Assembly: GCF_934295145.1 (NCBI RefSeq)
Contig: NZ_CAKRAS010000016.1
Location: 1 to 50,809, forward strand
Length of the DNA: 50,809 bases
Direction: 5' to 3'
From: an uncultured Eubacterium sp.
Lineage (GTDB): Bacteria > Bacillota > Clostridia > Lachnospirales > Lachnospiraceae
Shown here: positions 1 to 8,576 of the stretch, in pieces
Position numbering within the stretch: the stretch's first letter is position 1
Layout: every line of letters begins with the position of its first letter
Program-made: the position numbers and the translations under genes
Notes under the pieces: generated by a model
The model's database searches: none
What the model saw: the letters and a program-made list of their open reading frames with translations, nothing else
What the model was told of the DNA's origin: nothing

Positions 1-290
1 CAAAGCAGAAACGAACTCCAACGAAAGAACCATTGTAAAATTTTCGTTGTGACCGCTGCGTCTAGCCCGACCGCGGGCGAGTTCGTGAATTTGATCAGAA
101 CTTGCTCTGGCAAGTTCTGGTGCGAGATTCGGGTCTGCATAGCAGACATATTTCAAATCCGAATCTCTGCACATTCATGCGAAGCTATTCTAAGTGGAGG
201 TGAAACCTCCGCTTAGGAAATAAGCGACGCAGTGGTCACAGAAAATTTTTCAGGTTCTTGTTGGAGTTTGTTTCTGCTTGTTCCAAACCA
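1..290. repeat. Dispersed palindromic element A, copy 1 (left end cut by the window)
   Basis: Two imperfect inverted arms of about 60 bp (roughly 1-62 and 225-284) face each other; the left arm contains GCAGAAACGAACTCC and the right arm its near complement GGAGTTTGTTTCTGC. The arms and the adjoining TAGCCCGACCGCGGG recur at 36900-37097, so this is a repeat family. Here the middle holds an extra 120 bp (element B) absent from the second copy. The right flank CCACCCTAAACAAGAA is echoed at 37099-37114 and at about 46662-46677. No transposase is present, so it is a non-autonomous or REP-like repeat; its function is unknown. Confidence 0.8.
96..216 (+). repeat. Structured element B, copy 1 (three hairpins, nested in element A)
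   Basis: Three hairpins in a row: 96-119 (10-bp stem, loop TCTG); 124-167 (9-bp outer stem GAGATTCGG/CCGAATCTC enclosing GTCTGC/GCAGAC and an unpaired ATATT stretch); and 190-216 (11-bp stem, loop around TGAA). The same order, the same unpaired bases (TGCGAGAT, GAC-ATATT, ATCTCTGCA) and different stem sequences are found at 46974-47100. This pattern suggests a conserved RNA or single-stranded DNA structure. The active strand is not known; plus is given because both copies lie in that orientation. Confidence 0.7.
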
Positions 291-303
291 CCCTAAACAA
301 GAA

Positions 304-1263
304 TTATTCTTGGCCTTGTTTGATTTCGCCTCGTTCGCAGCGATTTCCCCAGGAATCAATGAGTTCTCCATCACGGTAAACGCAGATGATTTCGCAGTGG
401 TTTGCACAGTTTGGACATACAACTTCGCGAGTTACAAATTCCATATCTGCCACATCAAAGCTGAACGGTTTCTCAATGCCACATCCAAGTGCAAGGATCG
501 CAGCACCATAACAACCCATCAGATGTCCGTTCTCATCTACGATGATATCTTCTCCCAGAGAGTCGGCAAAGGCTTTTACAACGCCTTCGTTTTTACTTAC
601 ACCGCCCTGGAATACGATCGGCGGAAGGATTTTTTTACCTTTTCCGATGTTGTTTAAGTAGTTATTTGCAACGGCATTACACAGACCGGCAATGATATCT
701 TCTTTTTTATGTCCCATCTGGATTTTGTGAACCAGATCGGACTCTGCAAATACAGTACAGCGGGCAGCAATCGGAGTCGGATTTTTGCTTCCGAGAGCGA
801 TTTTTCCAAATTCCTCTACTTCCACACCAAGACGGCGTGCCTGGCTGGAAAGGAAAGAACCGGTTCCGGCTGCACATAAAGTATTCATCGCGTAATCCAC
901 AGCAACACCGTTTTCCACACAGATGATCTTGGAATCCTGTCCGCCAATCTCAAGGATGGTGCGGACATCTGGATGCAGGGTTGTGGTTCCGACTGCGTGA
1001 GCTGTGATTTCATTTTTTACAATACTGGCGTTGCACATAGCACCGACCAGTTTACGGGCACTTCCGGTTGTTCCGGCGGCAACGACTTTATATTCATTCT
1101 GATCAATTTTTTCTCCAAGGGCAGCAATTACTTTTTTTGCTGCGCCCATCGGATTTCCCTCTGTCCAGAGATAGATTCCGGCGAGGATGTTTTTTCCTTC
1201 ATCGATAATGACACCTTTTGTGGAAATGGATCCGATGTCAATTCCTAAATATGCTTTTTTCAA
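304..1263 (-). CDS. BadF/BadG/BcrA/BcrD-type ATPase, activator of a 2-hydroxyacyl-CoA dehydratase-like enzyme
   Basis: A 319-residue ASKHA-fold activase: ATP hydrolysis in these proteins drives one electron from a bridging [4Fe-4S] cluster into the partner dehydratase/reductase. Seen here are the phosphate-1 motif GIDIGSISTKG near residue 7 and the two expected cluster cysteines, in CAAGTGSF (about 129) and ARCTVFAESD (about 169). Unlike the short HgdC activators it has a C-terminal tail with CPNCANHC near residue 279 and a later NRCERG, which could bind another metal centre. The start is TTG; it overlaps the stop of the upstream gene as TTGA, with GGAAG 10 bases before it. It is the last gene of a four-gene minus-strand operon. 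The partner and substrate are inferred only. Confidence 0.85.
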   Translation of the reverse strand: MKKAYLGIDIGSISTKGVIIDEGKNILAGIYLWTEGNPMGAAKKVIAALGEKIDQNEYKVVAAGTTGSARKLVGAMCNASIVKNEITAHAVGTTTLHPDVRTILEIGGQDSKIICVENGVAVDYAMNTLCAAGTGSFLSSQARRLGVEVEEFGKIALGSKNPTPIAARCTVFAESDLVHKIQMGHKKEDIIAGLCNAVANNYLNNIGKGKKILPPIVFQGGVSKNEGVVKAFADSLGEDIIVDENGHLMGCYGAAILALGCGIEKPFSFDVADMEFVTREVVCPNCANHCEIICVYRDGELIDSWGNRCERGEIKQGQE

Positions 1264-2408
1264 GATTCTGTTACTTCCTTTCTCATGGCAATCATATCAT
1301 AAAATGCTTCCAGTCGGGTCTCGATACCAGTATCACTGGTCTGGGTGTCATAGTTTAAGTACAGCACCGGAATTTTGTAGTCGGAACTGATGTTGTGCAG
1401 TACCGGAACGGCATCCATCTCTGGTGTACAACCAAATGATTTTACATGAACCAGCCCGTCAAAGCCTTTCTCAGCATAATGTTCTGCCAGGGCAATGGTG
1501 GAAATGCTGGAACTTCCCATGTCAAATTTTGTGTATTTGCTGGAAAGCTTTTTCTGAATATTGACCCAGAGGGAAGATGGAAATTTATACAGGTCGTAGG
1601 TGAGGTAGCCTTTCAATTTCTTTAGAGTTCCCTCATCCGGACAGAGCAGCACACTGTTGGACAGGTTCATCCAGCGATGTACTTCCGCACCCATCTGTGC
1701 AATTTTTTTCTCAATTTCATGGTTGGAATAAGGATCCATAATGGTGAAATATTCACCGACCACACCGACACGCAGCGGATGCTCCGGTTTGTTTTTTGGA
1801 ATGGCATCAAAGTCTGCAATGGTTTGTTTGTAGATGCGATTGACGTCTCTTAATCCTTTTGCTTTACGAAGCTGTGCCAGAAAACGATTGTATACTTTAT
1901 CGTAAGAACCTTTTTCAATCTCAAAGCCCATGTTCTGACGGTAATTATCTTCTACTTTATCGATGACGACGATCATTCTGGCGGTGGCAGGTAAGGCCTT
2001 GGCCATCTGAAACAGTGTGGCATTCGGAGCAAACTGTTTCATGCCTTTTAACATGCCAATGAGGTTTTTGTAGCGGAAGAGGGTCAGGTTGAACATGTCA
2101 AAATCATAGCCCATATCCTTTAAAATCTGTTCATGAAGTTCGCCGTAGTAGCCCAGCCGACAGGTTCCACCGGTCTGGATCAGAACATTGGCGCCCTGCT
2201 CTAAAGCTTCAATGTAACAGCCCATCATACATTTGAACGGTGCACAGACGAAGTCCGGGCTGTATTTTGCACCAAGTTCAATCGTTCGTTTGGTCATGGC
2301 AGGCGGAGCCAGATATTCCAGATGCAGACCATTATTTACAAAGTACTGGATCGGTATGTCATAGTTTCCAAGCTGCGGATAACAGAGTTTATATTTCTTT
2401 TCCGGCAT
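1260..2408 (-). CDS. 2-hydroxyacyl-CoA dehydratase (HgdB-like) family subunit
   Basis: A 382-residue protein of the family that partners BadF-type activases. Cysteine motifs seen are CAPFKCMMGC near residue 55, GGTC about 25 residues later, and FGCTPEMDAVP near residue 327; these are candidate [4Fe-4S] ligands. The C-terminal segment GIETRLEAF is shared with the next protein (2408-3325), so the two appear to be paralogous subunits of one complex. Its ATG overlaps the stop of that gene by one base (TAATG), and its own stop overlaps the activator start, so translation is probably coupled and stoichiometric. In many clostridia these domains are fused in one very long polypeptide; here they are separate genes. 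The substrate is not shown by the sequence. Confidence 0.8.
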   Translation of the reverse strand: MPEKKYKLCYPQLGNYDIPIQYFVNNGLHLEYLAPPAMTKRTIELGAKYSPDFVCAPFKCMMGCYIEALEQGANVLIQTGGTCRLGYYGELHEQILKDMGYDFDMFNLTLFRYKNLIGMLKGMKQFAPNATLFQMAKALPATARMIVVIDKVEDNYRQNMGFEIEKGSYDKVYNRFLAQLRKAKGLRDVNRIYKQTIADFDAIPKNKPEHPLRVGVVGEYFTIMDPYSNHEIEKKIAQMGAEVHRWMNLSNSVLLCPDEGTLKKLKGYLTYDLYKFPSSLWVNIQKKLSSKYTKFDMGSSSISTIALAEHYAEKGFDGLVHVKSFGCTPEMDAVPVLHNISSDYKIPVLYLNYDTQTSDTGIETRLEAFYDMIAMRKEVTES

Positions 2409-3325
2409 TACAGACGAGCCTCCTTTCGGAAACGGATAATATCAATAAAACTTTCCAGACGGGTCTCAATACCGGCATTTCCGTCCTGGCTGTCAAGCAG
2501 CAGGTTCAGAATCGGGCGGTCTTTGATCCGGCGGATGATCATCTCGTTGACCATGGAATCAGGTCCGCACGGGAAGGCGGTAAGCAGGATAATACCATCC
2601 ACATCGTTGTGATATTTGGAAATTGCTCCAAGCAGCTCTCTGTTCATGATCCACGGAACTGCTTTGCAGATAGTCAGGGAATCCGTCTGTGCCTGCTTTA
2701 AATCTACAGCATCAGAACAGATAGGAACAGCATCCAGCTGTTCAATTCCTTTCATGATCGGTTTCCCGATATATTCATCATAAAGGTTGTAGCTGTGTCC
2801 GACTACAAGGATTTTGATGCGGTCATCGTGAAGTTTTGCTTCCTCTTCCTGAATGTGTTTTTCGTGCGATTCCTGCCATGCGGCATAAGCTTTCTGATAA
2901 GCGTCTTTTGCCTCATTTTCGGAAGCACCGAGAGAAAGCCCCAACATTATATAAGCCTGTGCTTCCGGGCATTTCTGCTGAAGATCCACGTTGCAGGTGA
3001 TAAAGTTAATTTCATGCCCGCGGAAAGTATTGGCAGACATGTCATACAGGGCCTCGAAACGGGAGCACATGACACCGTCTTTTCCGTAGTTTGCGATACG
3101 CGGAACAAAGACAGCGTCACATTTTCCTTCCAGTGCGGAGACATGACCGAAAAATAATTTGCTGGAGAGGCAGTTTTCGTCGATGGCGTAGTGGCTGCCT
3201 GCATCCATAAGTGTCTTATTTGTATGTGGGCTTGCGATGGTCTCGTGACCAAGTTCCCGGAAAAAAGTTTCCCAGAGAACATGGTAACGATAATAAAGTA
3301 AAGCCCGTGGTATACCGATTTTCAT
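2408..3325 (-). CDS. DUF2229-type acyl-CoA dehydratase activase-related protein (second dehydratase-like subunit)
   Basis: A 305-residue protein beginning MKIGIPRALLYYRYH, the characteristic opening of the DUF2229 family found with BadF-type activases. Candidate cluster cysteines occur in DENCLSSK (about residue 50), CNVDLQQKC and AFPCGPDSM (about 250). It ends with a GIETRLESF segment like that of its neighbour, supporting an alpha/beta-like pair. It lies 3 bases after the adenylation/reductase gene and overlaps the next gene by one base. Known relatives include parts of the two-gene plasmalogen synthase operon of Clostridium perfringens; equivalence here is an inference. Confidence 0.78.
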   Translation of the reverse strand: MKIGIPRALLYYRYHVLWETFFRELGHETIASPHTNKTLMDAGSHYAIDENCLSSKLFFGHVSALEGKCDAVFVPRIANYGKDGVMCSRFEALYDMSANTFRGHEINFITCNVDLQQKCPEAQAYIMLGLSLGASENEAKDAYQKAYAAWQESHEKHIQEEEAKLHDDRIKILVVGHSYNLYDEYIGKPIMKGIEQLDAVPICSDAVDLKQAQTDSLTICKAVPWIMNRELLGAISKYHNDVDGIILLTAFPCGPDSMVNEMIIRRIKDRPILNLLLDSQDGNAGIETRLESFIDIIRFRKEARL

Positions 3326-3328
3326 ATT

Positions 3329-6300
3329 TTATATACATCCATTCTTTTTAAAATAATTCAGATAAGCGCTAAACAGCTTTTCATCCACCGGTGGGCAGCT
3401 GATGCCGGACTGATTTAGCAGGACATTTGCTTTTGTACAGTCATAAATGGTATCTTTTCCCACAAAGTGGCGCAGGACACCAGGATTGGCGTCAGTGCCA
3501 CTCTCAAACAGGCAGGCTAGTAGTGTTAGGGCATTTTCCGATGCGGTTGCCTGTTTCAGTTTGCTCTTCCATGTGCCAAAAGTAATGTAGCGTACCGGAT
3601 AACCGTTGGCACGGATATAGGAAACCGCCTTTTTTACAGGAACCGGTTCCGGGTTGACCAGATTGAAGGCCTGATCCATGGCTTCCGGTTTGCGGGAAAT
3701 GCAGCAGATCGCATCCGCCACGAAATCTACCGGTGTCATATGCATGCAGTAGCTTGTGCGCGGAATTGCCTGCATCTGGATCGTTCCAACGATCATACGG
3801 CTGACCATATCATCCATTTCCCAGATACCATTGGCTGCACCGGTGATATCACCAGGGCGATAGATTACGGTGTGCAGTCCGCGTTTCTGTGCGATTCCTA
3901 CCAGTTTTTCTGATACCCATTTTGTCTCAGAATAAGCGAGGGAGAAGCCGTGTGCGGTGTTCAGCGAATCGTTTTCATAGACACGTTTACCCTTGTTATT
4001 CGGGGTGTCATAAACACTGTAGGAAGATACATAGTGGTAATATTTTGGTTTGCCGGCGCAGGCAAGCCGCAGCGTTTCTACTGTTCCGTGTACGTTGGTC
4101 TCTTTCAGGAACTCATAAGGGAAAATGAAGTTCAACAGGGCACCGTTGTGGTAGATGACCTGGATTTTTTCTGTCAGTTCCTGCCACAGTTCTTCGGAAA
4201 GACCAAATTTTTCTGTGGAGAGATCGCCGATGACCGGATGTAAAAATGCGCGAAAATCCTCGCTCCAGCATTCATAATGTTTCATGTTGTTGACCAGACG
4301 TTCCAGACCGGCTTCTTCAGAGTCTGCACGCACCAGGCAGCACAGGTTTAGTCCGTCATGCGGATACTGTGTCAGGATTGCACGGATCAGCTGAGCTCCA
4401 AGGAATCCGGTGGCACCAGTCAGCAGGATGTTTCTGCAGTCCTGTGGTGCGGTATCATAAGCACCTGTCGGAGCGATGGAAGGATCCAGATGACACTCTT
4501 GTTCCAGATCCACTGCTTTGGACACACCTTTTCCGCCGGTCAGTACCCGGCGGATATAGTTGGCCACACCGGAGACAGATGAGTCTAAAAGTACTTCTCT
4601 CAGATCCAGTTTGACATGGAAGCGTTCTTCCATTTTATTGACCAGCTCGAATCCCATCAGGGAATCACCGCCAAGCTCCAGGAAAGAGTCTGTGAGGTTG
4701 TACTGCTCAATATTCAAAACTTTTTCAAATACAGATTTTACCTGAAGCAGGATCTCGTCTGCTTTATCGATGGATTTGTCGATAATCGTGGTCTCACCGC
4801 TGCTGGTACGGTATGCATGGCTGCTGTGCAGGATCTGTAATTTACCTTGCAGATACAGTTCCCGGGCTTTCAGCATCTGAAGCTTGCTGTTGTCCGTACG
4901 CGGGATTGCGCCTCTCGGCACAAAAATAATATCGTAGAAAGAAAAACCAAAGCGCTCGGATACAGCAGCATTGATCTGCCCTACCCGTCTGACAAAATCT
5001 TCTTCCGGTTTGGATTCCACCACGGCGATGACATGTTCTTTTTCACTGTCATTAGTGGAGAAAAATCCGAAAGAAGTAGTAGCCAGAGCCGGTACTTTCT
5101 GCATGATCAGCGCCTGCAGATCACTTGGAAAGATATTATGTCCATTGATGATCAGCATTTCTTTGATGCGGCCGGTAATGTAAAGATGGCCTTCATACAA
5201 AAATCCAAGGTCGCCGGTTTTGTAAAAGTTGCGGTCATAGCCTTCCAGGCGTACGCGGAAGTTTGCATTTTCCTTTAAATTGCCCCAGTAACCGTTGGCC
5301 ACGCTGTCACCGGAGATGAAAATTTCGCCGATGTGCAGATCCGGATACGGTTTCTTCGTTTTTGGATTGGCAATGGCCACGGTGAGATCTTTGACCGGTT
5401 TACCAACGCTGACGATTTCTTTGACCTGCTGGTTTTCTTTTTCCTCTGTTTGCAGAACCGCACAATTTTTCTGGTAAGCGTCATAGTCGAGCTTTAAGGT
5501 GCGGTAGTCCTGACTGGCAAAGGTAGCCAGACAGACATTTTCAGCCAGTCCGTAGCCCGGTGCCATGGCATTTGGGGAAAGCTGAAACATTTCAGCAAAT
5601 TTTTCCACTGTTTTCGCACTGATAAATTCCGAACCGTTCATAAAATGGGTCACCTGGGTCAGCGGATATTTTGCTGCCTCTTCCGGTGTGAAAATACGGG
5701 TACATGCGTCAAATGCAGAACCCGGTCCGACGGTTAAGGTAAGGTTGAAGTCATGCAGCATTTTTATCCACAGCTTTGGATTCTCCAGAAATTGCATGGT
5801 GGATAAAAAGTATGCACAGGCATCTGTTGTGCAGAGTGGCATGCAGATTGTGACAACCAGTCCCAGATTGTGGAAAAACGGAACCCAGGTGCCGAGGGTG
5901 CCGTGATTAAAATCGTAACAGGCCTGGCATTGTTCCAGGTTTTTCATCAGTGCTTTCCAGGTGACACGAACGCCTCGCGGTGCGCTGGTGGAACCGGAAG
6001 TGTACTGCAGGTAAACGAGCCGGTTTTCTGCAGCTTCCACGATAACGTCTTTTCGTTTGTACGGGGTCAGCCGGTCAGTGTAAATACGTTTCAGTCGGAT
6101 CACACTGGTAAAGGCCTCGCGGATCAGCCGGCCGGTCAGACTGACACCGGATTCCTGCTCCAGGGCATAGTTGGAAATCAGTGCTTTCGGCTGACAGGAT
6201 TTCAGTACGGAGATAAAACGGGCAATCTTGCCTTCATCCAGCGGCGGTGGGATGACGGTGAAAGTGACACCGGCCATCATACAGCCGAGGATCGCATAAG

Positions 6301-6529
6301 TTGTGCCATAATCCTGCATACTGAAAATGACTGCCCGGTCGCCCGGACGCAGCCCTTTTTTTCGGAGTGCATAGGCAATCTCCAGAGATTTATGATAGAG
6401 GGAGCGCATGGTGATATCCTGCATCTCCCAGTCGCCGTTTTTATATTCCAGAAAACGGTAGATGACACGTTCCGGAGACTTTTCGGTCTGCGCGGAAAGA
6501 ATGTCAATGAGTGAGGTTATTTTTTTCAT
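3329..6529 (-). CDS. NRPS-like adenylation / carrier / thioester-reductase protein (A-T-R)
   Basis: A 1066-residue protein with three domains. Residues 1-560 form an AMP-dependent acyl ligase of the fatty acyl-AMP ligase style, with YTSGSTSAPRGV near 175 and YKTGDLGF later. A carrier domain has the phosphopantetheine serine in LGGDSLMG near 621. From about 690 a reductase of the extended SDR type shows the nucleotide-binding GATGFLG near 705 and the catalytic YSETK near 866. Such proteins activate a carboxylic acid, hold it as a thioester and release it by NADPH-dependent reduction as aldehyde or alcohol. There is no condensation domain, so no peptide is built. It is first in the operon with the dehydratase-like genes, suggesting a lipid aldehyde step. 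The nearest Shine-Dalgarno (AGGAG) is about 15 bases from the ATG, rather far. Confidence 0.85.
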   Translation of the reverse strand: MKKITSLIDILSAQTEKSPERVIYRFLEYKNGDWEMQDITMRSLYHKSLEIAYALRKKGLRPGDRAVIFSMQDYGTTYAILGCMMAGVTFTVIPPPLDEGKIARFISVLKSCQPKALISNYALEQESGVSLTGRLIREAFTSVIRLKRIYTDRLTPYKRKDVIVEAAENRLVYLQYTSGSTSAPRGVRVTWKALMKNLEQCQACYDFNHGTLGTWVPFFHNLGLVVTICMPLCTTDACAYFLSTMQFLENPKLWIKMLHDFNLTLTVGPGSAFDACTRIFTPEEAAKYPLTQVTHFMNGSEFISAKTVEKFAEMFQLSPNAMAPGYGLAENVCLATFASQDYRTLKLDYDAYQKNCAVLQTEEKENQQVKEIVSVGKPVKDLTVAIANPKTKKPYPDLHIGEIFISGDSVANGYWGNLKENANFRVRLEGYDRNFYKTGDLGFLYEGHLYITGRIKEMLIINGHNIFPSDLQALIMQKVPALATTSFGFFSTNDSEKEHVIAVVESKPEEDFVRRVGQINAAVSERFGFSFYDIIFVPRGAIPRTDNSKLQMLKARELYLQGKLQILHSSHAYRTSSGETTIIDKSIDKADEILLQVKSVFEKVLNIEQYNLTDSFLELGGDSLMGFELVNKMEERFHVKLDLREVLLDSSVSGVANYIRRVLTGGKGVSKAVDLEQECHLDPSIAPTGAYDTAPQDCRNILLTGATGFLGAQLIRAILTQYPHDGLNLCCLVRADSEEAGLERLVNNMKHYECWSEDFRAFLHPVIGDLSTEKFGLSEELWQELTEKIQVIYHNGALLNFIFPYEFLKETNVHGTVETLRLACAGKPKYYHYVSSYSVYDTPNNKGKRVYENDSLNTAHGFSLAYSETKWVSEKLVGIAQKRGLHTVIYRPGDITGAANGIWEMDDMVSRMIVGTIQMQAIPRTSYCMHMTPVDFVADAICCISRKPEAMDQAFNLVNPEPVPVKKAVSYIRANGYPVRYITFGTWKSKLKQATASENALTLLACLFESGTDANPGVLRHFVGKDTIYDCTKANVLLNQSGISCPPVDEKLFSAYLNYFKKNGCI

Positions 6530-6588
6530 GATCGATTCTTTTATCTCCTCTGTTCTTTCTGCTTACATACAGAAACTTTTACTTATTA

Positions 6589-6617
6589 ATAATAGTGCAT
6601 TCCCCTATGCTTCGCAA
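6589..6617 (-). promoter_or_regulatory. Predicted sigma-A promoter of the A-T-R / dehydratase-like operon
   Basis: On the minus strand TTGCGA (6612-6617) and TATTAT (6589-6594) are separated by exactly 17 bases. Transcription would start near 6582, about 55 bases before the ATG at 6529. No operator was recognised. Confidence 0.55.
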
Positions 6618-6710
6618 GTTAAATAAGTATAAAATATTTATTGCTCCGGTTCAGGCCTTATGTGTATTTGCGCAATAGCTCTGTTTGGAAGAATCGTAAG
6701 AGCTTCCCCC

Positions 6711-6739
6711 TTGACATTCGTTCACGATTCGCTTAGAAT
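6711..6739 (+). promoter_or_regulatory. Predicted sigma-A promoter of proS
   Basis: TTGACA (6711-6716), a 17-base spacer and TAGAAT (6734-6739). It places a roughly 385-base leader in front of proS, which matches a T-box transcript. Confidence 0.7.
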
Positions 6740-6745
6740 AACGGT

Positions 6746-7132
6746 TGATTACAGTTTTTCCGTTAAGGAAGGCACAAAAAATAAGAAATCGGCTGTGACA
6801 GGAAATAGTACAGATGGAAAATTCTACAGAGAGAGGATGTACATGGATTCCATGTATGCTGCGACATCCTTGTATGGAACATTTGGAACCGGGCCTTGAG
6901 CCCCGTGCGATGAGTACGGCGTAGAACCGGCGTTAACGGTATTGAGTGGATATGCGAAAAGAATGCATATAAGCAGGGTGGTACCGCCGGAATTCCGGTC
7001 CCTATGTGGGATCTGTTTTTCGGCGTTTTTTGATTTGACAGGAAAGGAAGTTGATTTTTCCGTCAGACAAAATATAGCAATACACAGTGATTCCAAGAGA
7101 ACAGGATTAATAAGTGAAAAGGAGATACAGTC
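6746..7132 (+). ncRNA. T-box leader controlling proS
   Basis: The conserved T-box core AGGGTGGTACCGCC is at 6975-6988. Just before it a short stem ATATGC/GCATAT corresponds to stem III. After it CGCCG (6985-6989) can pair with CGGCG (7021-7025), followed by six T, giving the terminator that competes with the antiterminator. T-box RNAs sense uncharged tRNA and allow readthrough when the amino acid is scarce; the downstream gene predicts tRNA-Pro. The specifier codon could not be fixed by eye. The 5' border is set by the predicted promoter. Confidence 0.88.
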
Positions 7133-8572
7133 ATGGCAAAGGACAAAAAATTAGTAGAAGCCATTACATCTATGGATGTGGATTTTGCACAGTGGTACAC
7201 AGATGTAGTAAAAAAAGCAGGATTAACCGATTATTCCAGCGTCAGAGGATGCATGGTCATCAAACCGGCAGGTTATGCAATCTGGGAGAACATCCAGAAA
7301 GAGCTTGACCGTCGTTTCAAAGAGACAGGTGTAGAGAATGTATACATGCCAATGTTCATTCCGGAAAGTCTCTTAAATGTAGAGAAAGATCATGTAGAAG
7401 GATTCGCACCGGAAGTTGCATGGGTAACACACGGTGGATTAAATCCGCTGCAGGAGCGTCTCTGCGTACGTCCGACATCCGAGACATTATTCTGTGATTT
7501 TTATAAAAATGATATCCAGTCTTACCGTGATCTGCCAAAGGTATACAACCAGTGGTGTTCCGTTGTAAGATGGGAAAAAGAAACACGTCCGTTCCTTCGT
7601 TCCAGAGAGTTCTTGTGGCAGGAAGGCCATACAGCTCATGCAACCGCTGAGGAAGCAGAGGCACGTACAGTACAGATGCTGAACCTGTACGCAGATTTCT
7701 GTGAGGAAGTACTGGCTATGCCGGTTATCCGCGGACAAAAGACAGAGAAAGAAAAATTTGCAGGTGCTGAGGCTACTTACACCATCGAGGCCCTGATGCA
7801 TGACGGAAAAGCGCTGCAGTCCGGTACAAGCCACAACTTTGGCGATGGATTTGCAAAAGCATTCGGCATCCAGTATACAGACAAAGAGAACAAATTACAG
7901 TATGTACATCAGACATCCTGGGGTATGACCACACGTCTGATCGGTGCCATCATTATGGTTCACGGTGATGATTCCGGACTGGTTCTGCCGCCGCACATTG
8001 CACCGACACAGGTTATGGTAATCCCAATCCAGCAGAGAAAAGAAGGCGTTTTGGAGAAAGCACAGGAAATCCAGGAGCGTTTAGGCAAAGTCTGCCGTGC
8101 AAAATTAGATGATTCTGACAAGAGCCCGGGCTGGAAATTCTCTGAGCAGGAAATGCGTGGTATTCCGATCCGTGTGGAATTAGGACCGAAAGATATCGAG
8201 AACAATCAGTGTGTACTGGTTCGCCGTGATACCCGTGAAAAGATCGTTGTTTCTCTGGATGAAGTAGAGAATGTAGTTCCGGAATTATTAGAGACTATCC
8301 AGAAAGATATGTTTGAGCGTGCAAAAGCACATCGTGATGCACATATCACAGATGCGCACAACTACGACGAGTTCTGTGACGCAGTAGAAAACAAACCAGG
8401 ATTTATCCGTGGTATGTGGTGCGGAGACCGTGCATGCGAGGACAAGATTAAAGAAGAGACATCAGCAACATCCAGATGTATGCCGTTCAACGATCAGGAG
8501 CATATTTCTGACGTATGTGTATGCTGTGGAAAACCGGCGAAAAAACTGGTATACTGGGGTAAAGCATATTAA
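7133..8572 (+). CDS. proS: Prolyl-tRNA synthetase, archaeal/eukaryotic-type (class II)
   Basis: A 479-residue cytoplasmic enzyme that charges tRNA-Pro. Its length and its C-terminal cysteine-rich domain (GMWCGDRACED and CVCCGKPAKK) place it in the short ProRS form also found in archaea and eukaryotes, not the 570-residue bacterial form with the editing insertion. Class II motif 2 (RWEKETRPFLRSREF) lies near residue 145, motif 3 (GMTTRLIGAIIMVHGDDSG) near 265, and it ends with the typical YWGKAY. GGAGA precedes the ATG. It is a single gene behind the T-box. Because this form lacks the INS editing domain, mischarged Ala-tRNA would need a separate trans-editing factor. Confidence 0.96.
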   Translation: MAKDKKLVEAITSMDVDFAQWYTDVVKKAGLTDYSSVRGCMVIKPAGYAIWENIQKELDRRFKETGVENVYMPMFIPESLLNVEKDHVEGFAPEVAWVTHGGLNPLQERLCVRPTSETLFCDFYKNDIQSYRDLPKVYNQWCSVVRWEKETRPFLRSREFLWQEGHTAHATAEEAEARTVQMLNLYADFCEEVLAMPVIRGQKTEKEKFAGAEATYTIEALMHDGKALQSGTSHNFGDGFAKAFGIQYTDKENKLQYVHQTSWGMTTRLIGAIIMVHGDDSGLVLPPHIAPTQVMVIPIQQRKEGVLEKAQEIQERLGKVCRAKLDDSDKSPGWKFSEQEMRGIPIRVELGPKDIENNQCVLVRRDTREKIVVSLDEVENVVPELLETIQKDMFERAKAHRDAHITDAHNYDEFCDAVENKPGFIRGMWCGDRACEDKIKEETSATSRCMPFNDQEHISDVCVCCGKPAKKLVYWGKAY

Positions 8573-8576
8573 AATA

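Noticed and set aside
1..290. Element A as the end of an insertion sequence
   Set aside because: No transposase remnant and no clear target duplication in either copy; the symmetric arms indicate a hairpin-type repeat instead.
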